In this document: in pieces, positions 20,247-30,722 of the stretch
Layout of the letters: every line of letters begins with the position of its first letter
Position numbering within the stretch: the first letter of the stretch is position 1
From: Prorocentrum cordatum
Taxonomy: Eukaryota > Sar > Dinophyceae > Prorocentrales > Prorocentraceae
Direction: 5' to 3'
Length of the DNA: 64,000 bases
Assembly (NCBI GenBank): GCA_963575745.1
Contig: CAUYUJ010016372.1
Coordinates: 85,760-149,759, forward strand
Translations under genes and position numbers: made by a program
Notes under the pieces: model-generated
Told to the model about the DNA's origin: nothing
Databases searched by the model: none
What the model saw: only the letters and a program-made list of their open reading frames with translations

Positions 20247-21274
20247 TCAGGCTTCGTCCAGCAGGGCGCGATCCAGCTCGACGTGCCAGCGACGACGCCA
20301 GAGACGCGAACGTGGGCCAATTGGCCCACGGCGGCGCGGCCGAGTATCAGAAGCCCTTCGCCGTCGCCCGCCCGCGATTGATTGCCTGCTGTCGGGCCCG
20401 AGCTCCATTCGCATTGCCATTCGCCGCGTTGGTCCAGCTCCCCAAGTGCACGGGGTGGCAGCCCCCTCTGCGCCCGCTCGCAGACAGTTCGGCGGAAGTG
20501 GTTCGCGTGCGTTGACGGCCGGAGAGAGAGGGGCCGCGTCTTGCATGGCTCGTTTCCAGCAGTCGCATCTACCCGCGAGCGCCTGGTCAAGGCCAAAATC
20601 ACTGGACTGCGAAAGACGAGCCGCATCTTTCGCCGACGCCCCCGGGCGCGGCGGAAGCTGACGCGTGACTGCGCCGCCCGTGAAGACGCCGAGGCTCGCG
20701 TCGGTCGGGGCGAATTTATCAGACTGACTCATCGTGTCCCTCTTGGCGGCCGTGAGGTCGCGGCGCCGCTGGGCTGACAGCCGGGTCGCAAAGTTGTCGT
20801 CGTCGTGCCCCGCCTTCTCCGAGGCCCCTGGCCAGGTGCGAACTCCTTCCTCGAGCCGAGCCTTCCGCTCGCAACCGGAAGCGCTGGTTACGTCGTCGCT
20901 CTTGCGCGGCGTCGAGTGGGCCCCCGCCCGCGCCGCGATGCGAGTCGCGATCGCTGGGTGCTTGCGACGCAGGCCTCTCGCCGCGAAAGCCCGCGAGGGC
21001 GGCCGCGGGGGCCCGCCCCGAGGTCGGTCCCCTCGGTGGTGGGCGCGCCACCAGCAACAAAGAACACGCATGAGCCGTCGCCCTGCTGGACTACGCTTCC
21101 TACTCTTTTTGTCTGGCGGGCCTGCAGCGGGGCCGCCCGCGGCCCACTTGCGCGGAGACGAAGTTGGGATGGGCGACGATAAGGTTCATCGCGCTTCTCC
21201 AGAAGTCGCAGCTGCTGCTTGGCAAACGCGTCGGGGGCGCGGGGTTCTGCCTCGTGGATTGCCTCTGGGCCCAA
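20247..21274 (-). pseudogene. Frameshifted unknown protein with an OTU-like GDGSC motif
   Basis: The upstream part (20888-21274, minus) reads AKQQLRLLEKRDEPYRRPSQ, then VGSVVQQGDGSCVFF. That is close to the catalytic start of OTU cysteine proteases (GDGNCLFR), where Asp and Cys are active-site residues. Near 20990 the frame appears to shift into that of 20247-21071, which continues with RGLRRKHPAIATRIAARAG, then TMSQSDKFAPTDASLGVFTG and SDFGLDQALAGRCDCWKRAM. The downstream catalytic His of an OTU fold is not identifiable. Function is uncertain; a dinoflagellate repeat-family OTU-like protein is one reading, chance similarity another. Confidence 0.3.
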
Positions 21275-21850
21275 GATTAGCTTGATTCCCAGGGCGTGGC
21301 CAGCTCAGCGCTCGCTGACCGATTTTGGCACGTCTTAGGGCTCTGCGCGCCATCGCAAAAATTCGCCCCTGCCTGCTTGAGCATCTCCGCTGGCTGGTCG
21401 TAGTTGTCACGGGCCCCGTGCTCGTCGGCGTGTTCAATTTGGCGCAGCCGATCTTCGGGCAAGCCCCGGCGTAGTGGGACTGGTACTTCAGCCCTGCAGA
21501 TTCCCCCTGCGACGCGCTCTTCGACCAACAATCAACCCGCTCCGTGGCCGTCGGGGAGCAAGACGGCGAGCTCGATCGTTGCGGTGCTTGGCCGAGGTGC
21601 CCGTGCACGCCGAAGAACGCGCCGACCTGCGCGCCGCCGTCATGCCTCGCCTGTGCCAGGCCTCGTGGAGCTCGGCCTCGACGAACTCCTTGCGCGCGCG
21701 CGCTCGCGCGCTCGCTTGAGGGAGATGAGGGCCTTGCTGTAACCCCTGATCGCGTCTCCGAGCTGGCGCAACTCCACCTATGCAGAGGCCGATGATGGAC
21801 TAGCGACCAGTGTCGAGGGGTGGTCGCTCGTGCTGCTCGTGCCCCCCCGC
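21275..21850. other. Stretch without a supported gene
   Basis: A minus-strand ORF at 21277-21531 reads plausibly (LRQIEHADEHGARDNYDQPA) but is short and unrecognised. It could be the 5' continuation of the OTU-like fragment. Confidence 0.3.
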
Positions 21851-22250
21851 CCCTCGCCATGGCCCCCTGACGCCCGTGCGCCGTCGAAGCCCTGCTGCGC
21901 GCTGCGCCTCCCGTTTCAGACCGTTTGGCGCAGCGGGAGCGACGGCGGGGAGGGGCTGGGAGGGGCCGTTGCCGCGCTCGCTCACGCCTGCCGCGTCGCT
22001 GGGCAAGCCCTCTTTGAGGGCGTCGGGGTGGCAGCCGAAGCGCGCGTGCCACTGCTCCCTCCATCGCGACCCCCCGACCCCCGTGCGCCGCCTACTCTGC
22101 CGCGCGCTGCGCCTCCCGCCCCGGACTGTTGGAGCGGGGCGACGGTGGGGAGGGGCTGCGAGGGGCAGTGGCCGCGCTCACCTAGGCCTCCGACGCCGCT
22201 GGACATGCGCTCTGCGACGTAGCCGTAGCGCGCAGGTGCGCGGGCGCCTG
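21850..22250. repeat. Two-copy tandem repeat of about 205 bp, diverged
   Basis: GCTGCGCCTCCCG occurs at 21901 and 22106. Both are followed by a GGGGAGGGGCTG and GGCCGCGCTC-type segment. Identity looks near 75%. Confidence 0.7.
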
Positions 22251-22306
22251 CTCCTTCAAGGCAAACAAGATATGTTGTTTTAAACATTTAAATTCTATTG
22301 TTCGGT

Positions 22307-22968
22307 TTAAAACATGCATCTTCTATGCTGTTTGCTTGCTTTTCCTTTTGCCGGGGGGAAGTGGCGCAAGGCCACCTCGCGGACGGCGGCGATCACCAGC
22401 GCGTCGTGGCCCGTGACGGCCGAGCGGCTCGACGGGATCTCGAGGGAGGGCTTCAGCTCGAGCATCTTCTCATGCAGGTCCCGGGGAAAAAAAACTCCCC
22501 CTTCACCCCTGCAGCGCGGCCCCCGCAAATTTCAGCCGATCCGAGCCAGCGCCGGTGGGGTGGCAGCTGCGAGGTCGGAGGGGTGATGAGGAGCTTGCAC
22601 GCGGTGGGGACGTGGTCCAGGGCCGCCATCATCGAGCGGGCGGCCCCCGCCGTGCGCCTCCATGCGCGGGACCATTGTACGAGGGCCAACGCCGACTCGG
22701 GGATCGCAGTGAAGTCGATCTGCGAGGAGCCGTGCATGCCGAAGCAGGTGTCCCCCGCGGGCGCGTATGTATTCACCGCCACTATTTAGGTAGTGGGGAG
22801 CAAAAAATACAACAGTCTCCCCACGAACGTCTCGACCTCAGAGCCAAAGTCGCCAGCCACTTCGTCGTCCTCGTTGCACTTACGCAGCCCTGGGTTCAGG
22901 CCAATGAGGATCACAGGGGGTGTATCTGTGCGGCGCCAAAAGCAACTGCTCGCTGCTCGCTCGCCCAT
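22307..22968 (-). pseudogene. LINE-type endonuclease (EEP fold) remnant
   Basis: Minus-strand pieces in order: TPPVILIGLNPG (22786-22968), where the metal-site GDxN is reduced to GLN. Then a TAG at 22783-22785, then in the same frame NTYAPAGDTCFGMHGSSQIDF and, later, LDHVPTACKLLI (22453-22782). These match SRIDYI and SDHxP of AP-like endonuclease domains, with Ser replaced by Leu. After a frameshift comes HDALVIAAVREVALRHFPPAKGKASKQ (22307-22528; split here as VIAAVREVALRHFPPAKG), like the linker after the EEP domain in non-LTR elements. Stop, frameshift and lost metal residues mark it as dead. No RT domain was found nearby. Confidence 0.45.
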
Positions 22969-22969
22969 C

Positions 22970-23580
22970 GGGTCAACTCAACTCCCGTATACTTGCATGT
23001 TTCGGTGCCTCCCGCAGTCGTTGGAAGTGGTTGGTCGTAACGAGCAGAAGTTGCCAACAAGAGAGGGCTCGACGCCACGGGCACAATGCCTCTTCGACCA
23101 CGGAGAAAAGCAGTGGCTGGCACAATGCGTCTAATATCCTTGGCGCCGGAGAACTGTTTGCTCAACAGCACTGCGCGTCTACAGAATTTCGTCACCGTAC
23201 TAGGCGATGCCCGCCCAACTGGAACTGATCATGATCAGCACTCTTAGCTGCGTGGTGCGCTTCAGTTGCCCACGCCGTGACCCCATTGCCTGGGAGTCCC
23301 ACGGTCGCGACGCCCCGCAGGGCACTCGATACCTCATCCACGCGGTACGTCCTGCTCAACGACTGCGGGTTCCATGCGCTGATGAAGCTCCACGTCGCCT
23401 CTGTCACAAAGCCCAGCGCCGCGCACAGCGCCAGCACAGTCGAGAGGCACGCTCGTCTGCCCCCGAAAGCGGGGGGGCACATTGGACCTCATGGCTCGCC
23501 AGCGGCCGCGCCTGCCCCCATTGCTGCCCGAGGCCCTCTCGGGAGAGGTTCCGATGGATGGGGGGGGGGGCCTGCGCGGG
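22970..23580. other. Stretch without a supported gene
   Basis: Minus ORFs 22911-23195 and 23192-23482 may be further upstream debris of the LINE-like fragment. No motif supports this. Confidence 0.35.
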
Positions 23581-23585
23581 GTGGG

Positions 23586-23625
23586 GCCGGAGGAGGAGGA
23601 GGAGGAGGAGGAGGAGGAGGAGGAG

Positions 23626-23660
<35 letters not shown>

Positions 23661-23673
23661 GGAGGAGGAGGAC
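23586..23673. repeat. (GAG)n microsatellite
   Basis: GAG triplets with one GGGGAAGAT interruption. Confidence 0.95.
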
Positions 23674-24040
23674 TGGCACTAACGAGATGAGCACGGACAA
23701 ACTCGGGCTTGTGCAAGGCCGACAGCGGCCGCTTTTGGGCAGGCGACTTGTTCCCCCAAGCGGAAAACATCCATGACATCACCGACAACGAGTCCTGTTC
23801 GAAACGGACAGGAGCTGCTGCCGGTCATTGTCCACGTTCTTTCCGCACCCACTTCGTTCGTGCCGAGGGGAGGCAAGCGCACAACAGGACCATCGGAAGA
23901 TGACCAGAGGACAGCGACTTAAAGACAACGGCGACTCAAAATCGATCCCCAGTCCCCTCGCGGGGCCCAAGCGCACACATCCTTGGAACTGCGACCAACC
24001 GTGGCGACGAAGGCCCCACCCCCCCGAAACCCAACTACCG
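23674..24040. other. Stretch without a recognisable gene
   Basis: Short ORFs on both strands with no motif; it ends at the MITE target site. Confidence 0.4.
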
Positions 24041-24210
24041 TTACGTCGGGCATGTCCCCCTACAGGCGGATTTTGGACGGACATTTTTTGTTCAAAAAAA
24101 AAACGCCCCAACATATTCAAACATAGTAAAAGATGATCGAAACATAATCCCCTGACTATTTCTTGCTATTTTCGAATATTCATCCTGTAGAGGGACAAGC
24201 CCGAATGAAA
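24041..24210. mobile_element. MITE copy 1 (170 bp)
   Basis: It starts TTACGTCGGGCATGTCC and ends with CCTGTAGAGGGACAAGCCC and a degraded terminus. The perfect 8-base target duplication AACTACCG flanks it (24033-24040 and 24211-24218). The interior is A/T-rich and non-coding and includes CCCCTGACTATTT, shared with the other copies. It is the most diverged at its right end. Confidence 0.9.
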
Positions 24211-24354
24211 AACTACCGGTGTCTCGACTCGCCCTCCTCTGAAGCAGGCGGCCCGGGGTGTCAGAGGAAACCTCCGTCGGGCTTGGCGCTGGCGGGCTGG
24301 AGATCACGCCCGAAAGGGGCCTCCTGCTGGTCCTCGGGGAGGCCGCTCGCGCGT

Positions 24355-24616
24355 CCTCCTCCTCCTCCTCCTCCTCCTCCTCCTCGCCTCCTCCTCCGCC
24401 TCCTCCTCCTCCTCCTCCGCCTCCTCCTCCTCCTCCTCCTCCTCCGCCTCCTCCTCCTCCTCCTCCTCCCCTCCTCCTCCTCCTCCTCCCTCCTCCTCCT
24501 CCTCCTCCCCTCTTCTCCTCCTTCCTCCTCCTCCTCCTCCTCCTCCTCCTCCTCCTCCTCCTCCTCCTCCCCCCCTTCCTCTTCCTCCTCTTCCTCCTCC
24601 TCCTCCTCCTCTTCCG
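24355..24616. repeat. Long (CTC)n array with CCTCCTCCG variants
   Basis: About 260 bases of CTC triplets with regular CGCCTC interruptions in the left half and CTTCCTC in the right half. Confidence 0.95.
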
Positions 24617-24865
24617 AGGGTGCCCCCAGACGTCCTCCGACGTAGTGAACAACTCGATGCCTAGGCCTTTCGTCGCTGTCGGTCTCCGGGGGACGCGTGC
24701 CCTTGAACAACGACTCGGGATGCCAAGCCGACCCACGAGGAAAGGCCGGGACTTCCAGGGGCCCCGCCTTTGAAAAACATGGTGCGTCGGAGATCTGGGG
24801 CCTCAGCACCCCCCCGGCAGAGCTCAACTGACCAGGCCAACATCGTGGTTGGCAACCTGCCGACG
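24617..24865. other. Stretch without a recognisable gene
   Basis: Mixed sequence between two pyrimidine arrays. The ORFs are extensions of the arrays. Confidence 0.4.
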
Positions 24866-25070
24866 GACCTCCTCCTGCTCCTCCTCCTTTTCGCTCTTCT
24901 CGACCTCCTCCTCCTCCTCCTCCTGCTCCTCGTTTTCCTCCTCCTCCTCCTCCTCCTCCTCCTCCTGCTCCTCGTTTTCCTGTTCCTCGACCTTCTTCTT
25001 CCCCTCCTCCCCCTCCTTTCGTTCTCCTCGACCTCTTTCTCGTTTTCCTCGACCTGTTTCTCGTGCTCCG
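24866..25070. repeat. CTC/CTG pyrimidine array with a CTCCTCGTTTTC sub-repeat
   Basis: The CTC array contains CTGCTCCTCGTTTTCCT twice (about 24925 and 24965). The right end shows CTCGACCTNTTTCTCGTTTTC repeats. Confidence 0.85.
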
Positions 25071-25455
25071 AAGCCCCGACCCTCCAGGATCGAGGATGGG
25101 ATCGGGCTTGTCCGGTCGGTTCTCAGGCGTTTCAAGCCTTTGCTGAGATCTCTGGAGGCATCTGGGAGCCTCCAGCGGTGGACCGCCTGCTAAGATCTGG
25201 GGCGGAGGCAGATCTCACAACTCGTGCCTCCTGCTTCTCCTCCTTGTCGCTTTCCTCGCCCTCATCGTGAAGCGCATGGGAACTCCGTTCCCGACGGACC
25301 CTCCGTCGCCTGGCCCTTCCCGCAAGCCTAAGCGCAGGCGTCTGCACCGAATATGCCGTTGGCATTACCACCAGGGGCCACTCAGTCGCCTCCTTTCCCT
25401 CCCCCTCCTCCTCTTCCTCTTCCTCCTCCTCCTCCACCTCCTCCACCTCCCCATC

Positions 25456-25653
25456 ATGCAGTTTTCGTCGAAGCTTCGTTTATGGTACTGCAAGGCGTGC
25501 GGATGCTACGCCTCTGTCGTTCTCCGCGAACTGGGGAAGATGTGCACCGACAGGGTCACTCCCCACAGGGCAGAGTATTTGAGCCGCATCTCGCACGGCC
25601 TCGAGCCCAAGGTGCTGAGTGCCGCCGAGAAGCTCAAGAGAGGCAGAGTTTAG
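25456..25653 (+). CDS. Short CxxC-containing ORF end, probable retroelement-associated fragment
   Basis: The 65 residues from the ATG at 25456 read LRLWYCKACGCYASVVLREL, then GKMCTDRVTPHRAEYLSRIS, then HGLEPKVLSAAEKLKRGRV and TAG. A Cys pair (YCKACG) followed about 18 residues later by a further Cys resembles the C-terminal cassette seen, from memory, in many dinoflagellate multicopy ORFs. The frame is open further upstream to 25267 through low-complexity sequence, so this may be the last exon or a truncated copy. No partner domain is visible within 2 kb. Confidence 0.4.
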   Translation: MQFSSKLRLWYCKACGCYASVVLRELGKMCTDRVTPHRAEYLSRISHGLEPKVLSAAEKLKRGRV

Positions 25654-25659
25654 TGCAGT

Positions 25660-25955
25660 ACGTATGTGTCTCCCTGTGCATCACACGTGGGCGGGCATCA
25701 GTTGACATTGTCACATGGTCATACTCATACTCATACGCCACCTCCCCATCATCAACGTGTTCATCTTCCTCTCCTTCTTCGTCCTCCTTCACTCACAAAG
25801 ACCAATCGATGCATATCCGCTAAACGAAATCAACGCGTGAACTAGTGTCGGAAATGCGCAGAGGGGGAATGTGCATATACCCAGCACGAGCTGAATTGCC
25901 AGCATGGCAGGTCCTTCAGCAGGAAGCAAGCAAACTGCGATATGAAGAGAAGCTA
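25660..25955. other. Non-coding stretch with a short CAT-rich run
   Basis: 25715-25745 has CATACTCATACTCATACG. Nothing else was recognised. Confidence 0.4.
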
Positions 25956-25959
25956 CACG

Positions 25960-26870
25960 TGCGATGCTCCAGAACATTGTGCATTGTTTTGTGCTGTATT
26001 GAGGGCACAACGCAATGCGACACAACATGTTGCGTCGCATGTGTGCTTGTTGGCGTTGTACTGGTCTGCACTGCATTGCGCTGCAACATACATCGCAACG
26101 CATTGCAAACACAATGCAACGCGACGCAATTCTTGCTCACAAAAGGTAGCCGGCATGCATTTGTATAAAGCGATAATACGTCATGCAGCCCAGCTTATCG
26201 CAAGCCAACGCAATGCAAGGCAATGCGGCGCAATGCAAACACAATGCAACGCGATGAAAAACAACGACGCGCAAACCACGACACCGCAACCAACAAAGCT
26301 TTGCAAACGCAGTGCGCGCCTACATGATGCAATGCACAGCCATGCTGCAGTGTGACACAACGAACACCACTGCAATTCTAAGCAGCGTAACGCAATGCAA
26401 CTCGAAACACGTACCATATGCAATGTCGAGAAATCAATGGTGCAACACCATGCGATCGAGCATTGCAACCAGCGCAGAGCAACGCAACATCATGCAGCAG
26501 CAGTGAATAAGAAATAATGCACTTCTTGATCAAAAAAAAAGGTCACCACGGTTCACAACGCAACGCAATGCACATGATCACACTCGCAGAACAAGACACA
26601 CCAATGACATCCAATGCGGAACAAACTGATACAGAACAATGCAGAAGGGCCTCAGCGCAAAGTCATGCAAATCCGCGCAATGAAGCACAGTGCGCATGCA
26701 AAGCGCAGCAATGGGATGCGATGCAGCGAAAAAATAAGCACAACGAGCGGCAAAGCAACGCCATGTAACTCAATGCAGTGTACTGCGAAGCAGAAGGACG
26801 CAGCCCAATGCAACGTGCTTCAGGGTGCCGCCACGCAACGCTACGCGAAGACATGCAGCGCAATGCGACT
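25960..26870. repeat. Degenerate CAACGCAATG decamer repeat region
   Basis: Pentamer/decamer units around GCAACGCAATGCAACG recur throughout the plus strand at irregular spacing, densest at 26085-26130, 26195-26260 and 26760-26870. ORFs across it are Cys/Ala/Met/Gln-rich artefacts. The reverse-complement family occurs at 42598-42785. Confidence 0.75.
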
Positions 26871-26879
26871 GCAACTTAC

Positions 26880-27433
26880 GAGGCCAGGACACCCACAGGT
26901 TCGCCCATCTGCGCAGCGGCCCCGTCAGGCCTCTTCCTGCGCGCCTGGACCCACTGCCTCGGCTCCCTGGCGGCCGCCGCACGCGTGGCCCCCCTCGCCC
27001 TCCCTCTCCCGGCGATGGCCCCCTGTGACCAGGGCCCCGATGTCCACGCAGGTCGGGGAGACGTAAGACCTGGGTGCAAGGGACTCGGAGATCCCCGACG
27101 AGGTCGTCAAAAAAATGACGAGGCCGAGCCTGCATTTTGACGGGGCCTCCCGCTGCAGACATCCCACGAAACTCCTCCTCGTCAAAATCCGAGGCGTGGT
27201 CGTCAAAAAACGATGGCGAACCCGAGTCCTGGCAAACCCGGGTCTTACGCTCCCCCGAGCAGGGTGTGCACACTGGAGGCTCGCTTTCGTGCCGCCACAG
27301 ATGACGACGGCCATCCTTAGCACTCGCCGCTGCCCCGTGTCTGGGCCGGTACCCCTGGGCTCCGCAGGGCCACTCGTGGCGCTGGTGGTGGCGCTGACGT
27401 CCAATGCGATGAGCTCTTGAAGGCCGCATTGAT
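26880..27433. other. Stretch without a supported gene; repeated CGTCAAAAAA box
   Basis: GAGGTCGTCAAAAAAATGACG and GTGGTCGTCAAAAAACGA occur near 27098 and 27205, with CTCGTCAAAATCC between. Two overlapping minus-strand ORFs (26770-27429 and 26925-27404) compete and neither is convincing. Confidence 0.4.
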
Positions 27434-27441
27434 CCCTGGCT

Positions 27442-27602
27442 TTACGTCGGGCCTGTCCCCCTACAGGGGGCTTTTGGGCGAAAAATTAAGAATACCCCAA
27501 AATGCCCCCCCCAAATGCAAAAAAATAGCAAAAAACATCGTCCCCAGACTATTTTTCGACTATTTTTGAACATTCTTCGTGTAGGGGACAGGCCCGACTT
27601 AA
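27442..27602. mobile_element. MITE copy 2 (161 bp) with a paralogous empty site nearby
   Basis: It starts TTACGTCGGGCCTGTCCCC and ends GGGGACAGGCCCGACTTAA. The perfect 8-base target duplication CCCTGGCT lies at 27434-27441 and 27603-27610. The flanks GAGCTCTTGAAGG and GATCCCTGGCTGCTCC also occur joined, without the element, at about 27779-27840, which is an empty-site paralogue. Confidence 0.95.
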
Positions 27603-27610
27603 CCCTGGCT

Positions 27611-27990
27611 GCTCCTTCCAATCTCTGGCTGCTCTGTCGGGCCCAGCCGGAATCGGCCGCGCGGGCCACATCAGAACTCGTCGCGCGGGCGGCGCTTGCG
27701 GATATCCAACCCCTTGGTCTCCACCACGGTCTGCATCAGCGAGCCCGCGTCTTCCAGCACGGCGTTGATCCCCCAGCCCGCGAGCTCTTGAAGGCTGCGT
27801 TGATCCCTGGCTGCTCCCTCCAATCTCTGGCTGCTCCTTCCACGCCAGCACGCTGGCGCTGACCCGGCTGTGGTGGCGAAGCAGGCGCGCGAGCTCCTGC
27901 AAGCGCTGCCCGGCTCCAGCCGCGCCCCGCGGCAGCGGCGGCAGCTCGGTGTGATGGGCCCACTTTCCACCACCGCTACCACACGCAGGA
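27611..27990. other. Partial duplication around the MITE insertion site
   Basis: CTTGAAGG, TTGATCCCTGGCTGCTCC and CAATCTCTGGCTGCTC occur both around the MITE and at 27785-27840. Minus-strand residues such as GWGINAVLEDAGSLMQTVVE (27700-27780) look peptide-like, but the frame is not supported beyond this. Confidence 0.5.
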
Positions 27991-27991
27991 G

Positions 27992-28053
27992 AGGGAGGAG
28001 GAGGAGGAGGAGGAGGAGGAGGAGGAGGAGGAGGAGGAGGAGGAGGTGGAGGA
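27992..28053. repeat. (GAG)n microsatellite
   Basis: Pure GAG triplets ending in GGTGGAGGAG. Confidence 0.95.
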
Positions 28054-28059
28054 GCAGGA

Positions 28060-28750
28060 AGACCTCCTCATCCTCCCTTCTCCCCCATCCTACATACGGT
28101 AGTGGTGGTGGAAGACACAACCCTCTCGGCCGGGCCCGCGGCCAGGCCCTGCCGCGGGTCCGGCGCCTTGCCCTGCACCCTGGCGCACTGCGGCCGAGCT
28201 GCGCGCTCGCGACGGCGACGCACGGGCCGCACCTGCTCTCCATCGCCAGCTTTTTCTCGACGAGCGCCATTTCTGGGCAGATCGGGATACTGACCCGGGA
28301 GAGTACGTCTTCACGGTGAAGGAAGTCAACAGCGTCGTGTCGACAGCGTAGTGTCAACAGCGTCGGAGATACCTTGCTGACCCGGGTCAATCCAGACCCA
28401 GGCCAGTCAGGCCTTGCAGGATTCTGCAAGATCCTGCATGATCCTGTAGAGTCCTGCGCCCAGGCCCTGGTCAGAGCGCCACTGGCCCCGCAGGATCCTG
28501 CAAGATCCGGCGCTCTGACTGACCCCCGTCTGCATTTACCCCCGTCCCTCGAGCCCCGAAGGGAGCGGGTCCTGAGAGGGACCCGAACGGGTCCTGGATC
28601 CAGGGGCCGCTGCCCGAGGCCATGCCCTTCGCCCCGAGACGTCCTCTGGCAGTCCTGGGGCCCGTGGAGGGCCCCAGGGGGCCAAGCAGATCTGCGAAAA
28701 CCTTGCAGAACCGTTTCCCTCGGGACCCGAATGCCTCGTGCTGGCTGTCA
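28060..28750. repeat. Non-coding stretch with GATCCTGCA short repeats
   Basis: 28410-28515 carries AGGATTCTGCAAGATCCTG-type units repeated about six times; GGGTCCTG and GGACCCG alternate at 28560-28600. No gene was recognised. Confidence 0.5.
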
Positions 28751-28752
28751 GG

Positions 28753-28822
28753 CGAGGAGGAGGAGGAGGAGGAGGAGGAGGAGGAGGAGGAGGAGGAGGA
28801 GGAGGAGGAGGAGGAGGAGCGA
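28753..28822. repeat. (GAG)n microsatellite
   Basis: Pure GAG triplets over about 70 bases. Confidence 0.95.
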
Positions 28823-28959
28823 CCCGCCCTTCGACGCTGCGGGGTGGTCACGCGCGCGGGCAGCCCTGCCTCGGCACTCTGGCGTCGCAGCCGCTGGCGC
28901 CCGAGCCTGGCCAGGCGCGCGTCGAGAGGGAGCTGGCGATGGAGGGCAGGAGCGAAGCA

Positions 28960-29083
28960 TTGCAACAAAAACCTGTTGCAATCCTTCGTTTTGCAATGCA
29001 GTTTTTTTTTTGCAATCCAGTTTTTTTTTTTTGCAATCCATTGTTTTTTTTGGCAATCCTTCGTTCAAGGTTTTTTTGCAAGC
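28960..29083 (-). repeat. GGATTGCAAAAAAA-type repeat array, minus orientation
   Basis: Five to six units of TTTTTTTGCAATCC with variable T runs, ending at GTTCAAGGTTTTTTTGCAAG. The same unit in plus orientation forms the array at 59480-59612. Confidence 0.85.
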
Positions 29084-29373
29084 CTGCGCTTCCCTGCCAC
29101 CTCCGTGTCCTCAGGGCTCGCGCTGAAGCCCCCGCCGAGGGCCCACGGGAGAGGGGCGGCGTCTGCGGGCGCGCCGAAGGCCGCGGGTCGCTCCACGCTG
29201 CGGACCGGGGGGCCCTCCGAGCGCCTCGCGCAGCAGGGCCCGATGACGACGCTCCCTGCGCCTCCGACTAGGAAGTCGCTGACGGGGGGAGTCAACGGCG
29301 GGGCAGAGACGTGCCATTTCTGGCACCTTTGAGGCCCGCGGCTGCCGCGTGGGGGCCGCTGCGGGCCCCGAGG
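29084..29373. other. Stretch without a recognisable gene
   Basis: GC-rich and mixed. The ORFs on both strands are short and unrecognised. Confidence 0.4.
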
Positions 29374-29381
29374 CGATAGCC

Positions 29382-29542
29382 TTAAGTCGGGCGTGTCCCC
29401 CTACAGGGGGATTTTCGACGAAAAATTAAGATTACAAAGAAAAATCTCCCAAATGGTCAAACAATATTCAAAAAATACTCCCCAGACAATTTTTTTACTA
29501 TTTTTGAAGATTCCCCCCTGTAGAGGGACGGGCCCGACTTAA
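29382..29542. mobile_element. MITE copy 3 (161 bp)
   Basis: It starts TTAAGTCGGGCGTGTCC and ends GGACGGGCCCGACTTAA. The perfect 8-base target duplication CGATAGCC flanks it (29374-29381 and 29543-29550). Terminal inverted repeats run about 30 bases with few mismatches. The interior is A/T-rich with no ORF. Confidence 0.95.
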
Positions 29543-29550
29543 CGATAGCC

Positions 29551-29985
29551 ATGCCCGCGCCCGGGCCGCCACCTGCGGCGCGTGCCAGTAAGGATGAGGG
29601 CCATCTTGCTGGGACGACTCCGCGGAGTCGGCCTTGCTCAGCGAACGTCCTTGCCCCACTCACGACCATCCACTAAGTCGCGAGCCCCAGGGCGCTCCCA
29701 TGGTCTGACCGCGTTCGCATTCACTGTCGTTTGACCCCGACCCTTGATAGATCCCCCCTCATACCCTATTTTTTGGTCCCGCCCCGATGGTATAATCTAC
29801 TTGTAATATATCATGCATCTGCCACTGTGCATCTGGGCACGGAGTGCCTAATCCCCTGAGCCTCAGTCCTCAATCCTGCAGTTTTTTTGGGGGGCCCGGA
29901 CCCCAAATTCTCAAATTCGCCGGGGCTTGTCGCGGTTCCCCTGGGGTTCCAGGCATCTTGTCGCATGACTTTTTCGGGCCCAAGA
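29551..29985. other. Stretch without a recognisable gene
   Basis: It includes an A/T-richer patch at 29755-29815 (TATAATCTACTTGTAATATA). No motif was found. Confidence 0.4.
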
Positions 29986-29989
29986 GGGC

Positions 29990-30625
29990 CCCAAGATGGC
30001 CCCAAGACAAGTCAAGAGGGCCTCAACCAGCCCCCGAGACGGCCCAAGAGGGCCACGAGACGCCCAAAGGTCGTCTCAAGACGCCCAAGATGGCCTCAAG
30101 ATGCCCCATAAGGCCTCCAAGACGCCCCAAGAGGGCTCCGAGAGGCTTCAAGAGGCACAAATCATTGATTTCATTAGGTTTTTGGCAGATTTTGGCGTTC
30201 TCGCCTTTTCGGCTTTCCGACGCTCCACGATGGCCCAAGTGGCCCCCAAGTCCACCCCAAAACTGCACAAGAGGCCTCCAAGACGGCCCCAAGACGGCCT
30301 AAGACCACCCCAAGACGGCCCAAGAGGCGTCCAAGACGGCCCAAGAGGGCTCCAAGACGGCCACAAAAGGGGCCCACGAGAGGGAATGCGAACCGAAAAT
30401 CCGAATCTTCCGCCCCAAGGGTCCCCCAGGGCCCAAGAGGCGCCTAGGAAGTCCCCAGAGGCCCCCCAGAGGCCCCCAAGGGGCCCCAAGAGGCTCCCAA
30501 GAGGTCCAAGAGAGGCCCCAAGAGGCTCCCAAGAGGCTCCCAAGCGGTCCGCAAGCGGTCCCCAAGAGCCATCTAACCTGCCTCCAAGGAGGCCCTCGAG
30601 AGGCCTCCAACAAGATCCCAACGAA
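29990..30625. repeat. CCAAGANGGCC short-repeat array
   Basis: This is the longest stretch of the family: dozens of 10-12 base units such as CCCAAGACGGCC, CCAAGAGGGC and CCAAGAGGCTCC on the plus strand. A non-repeat patch interrupts it at 30155-30230. All frames give Pro/Arg/Lys or Trp/Gly/Leu low-complexity readings. Confidence 0.85.
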
Positions 30626-30722
30626 CATCCAATAGGCTTCATACCCACAACCCAGGCACGGTGGCGGGATAGGCCGAAGGCCATTCGATTTTCGGATCAG
30701 CGCGAGATCGCAACCAACGTGC

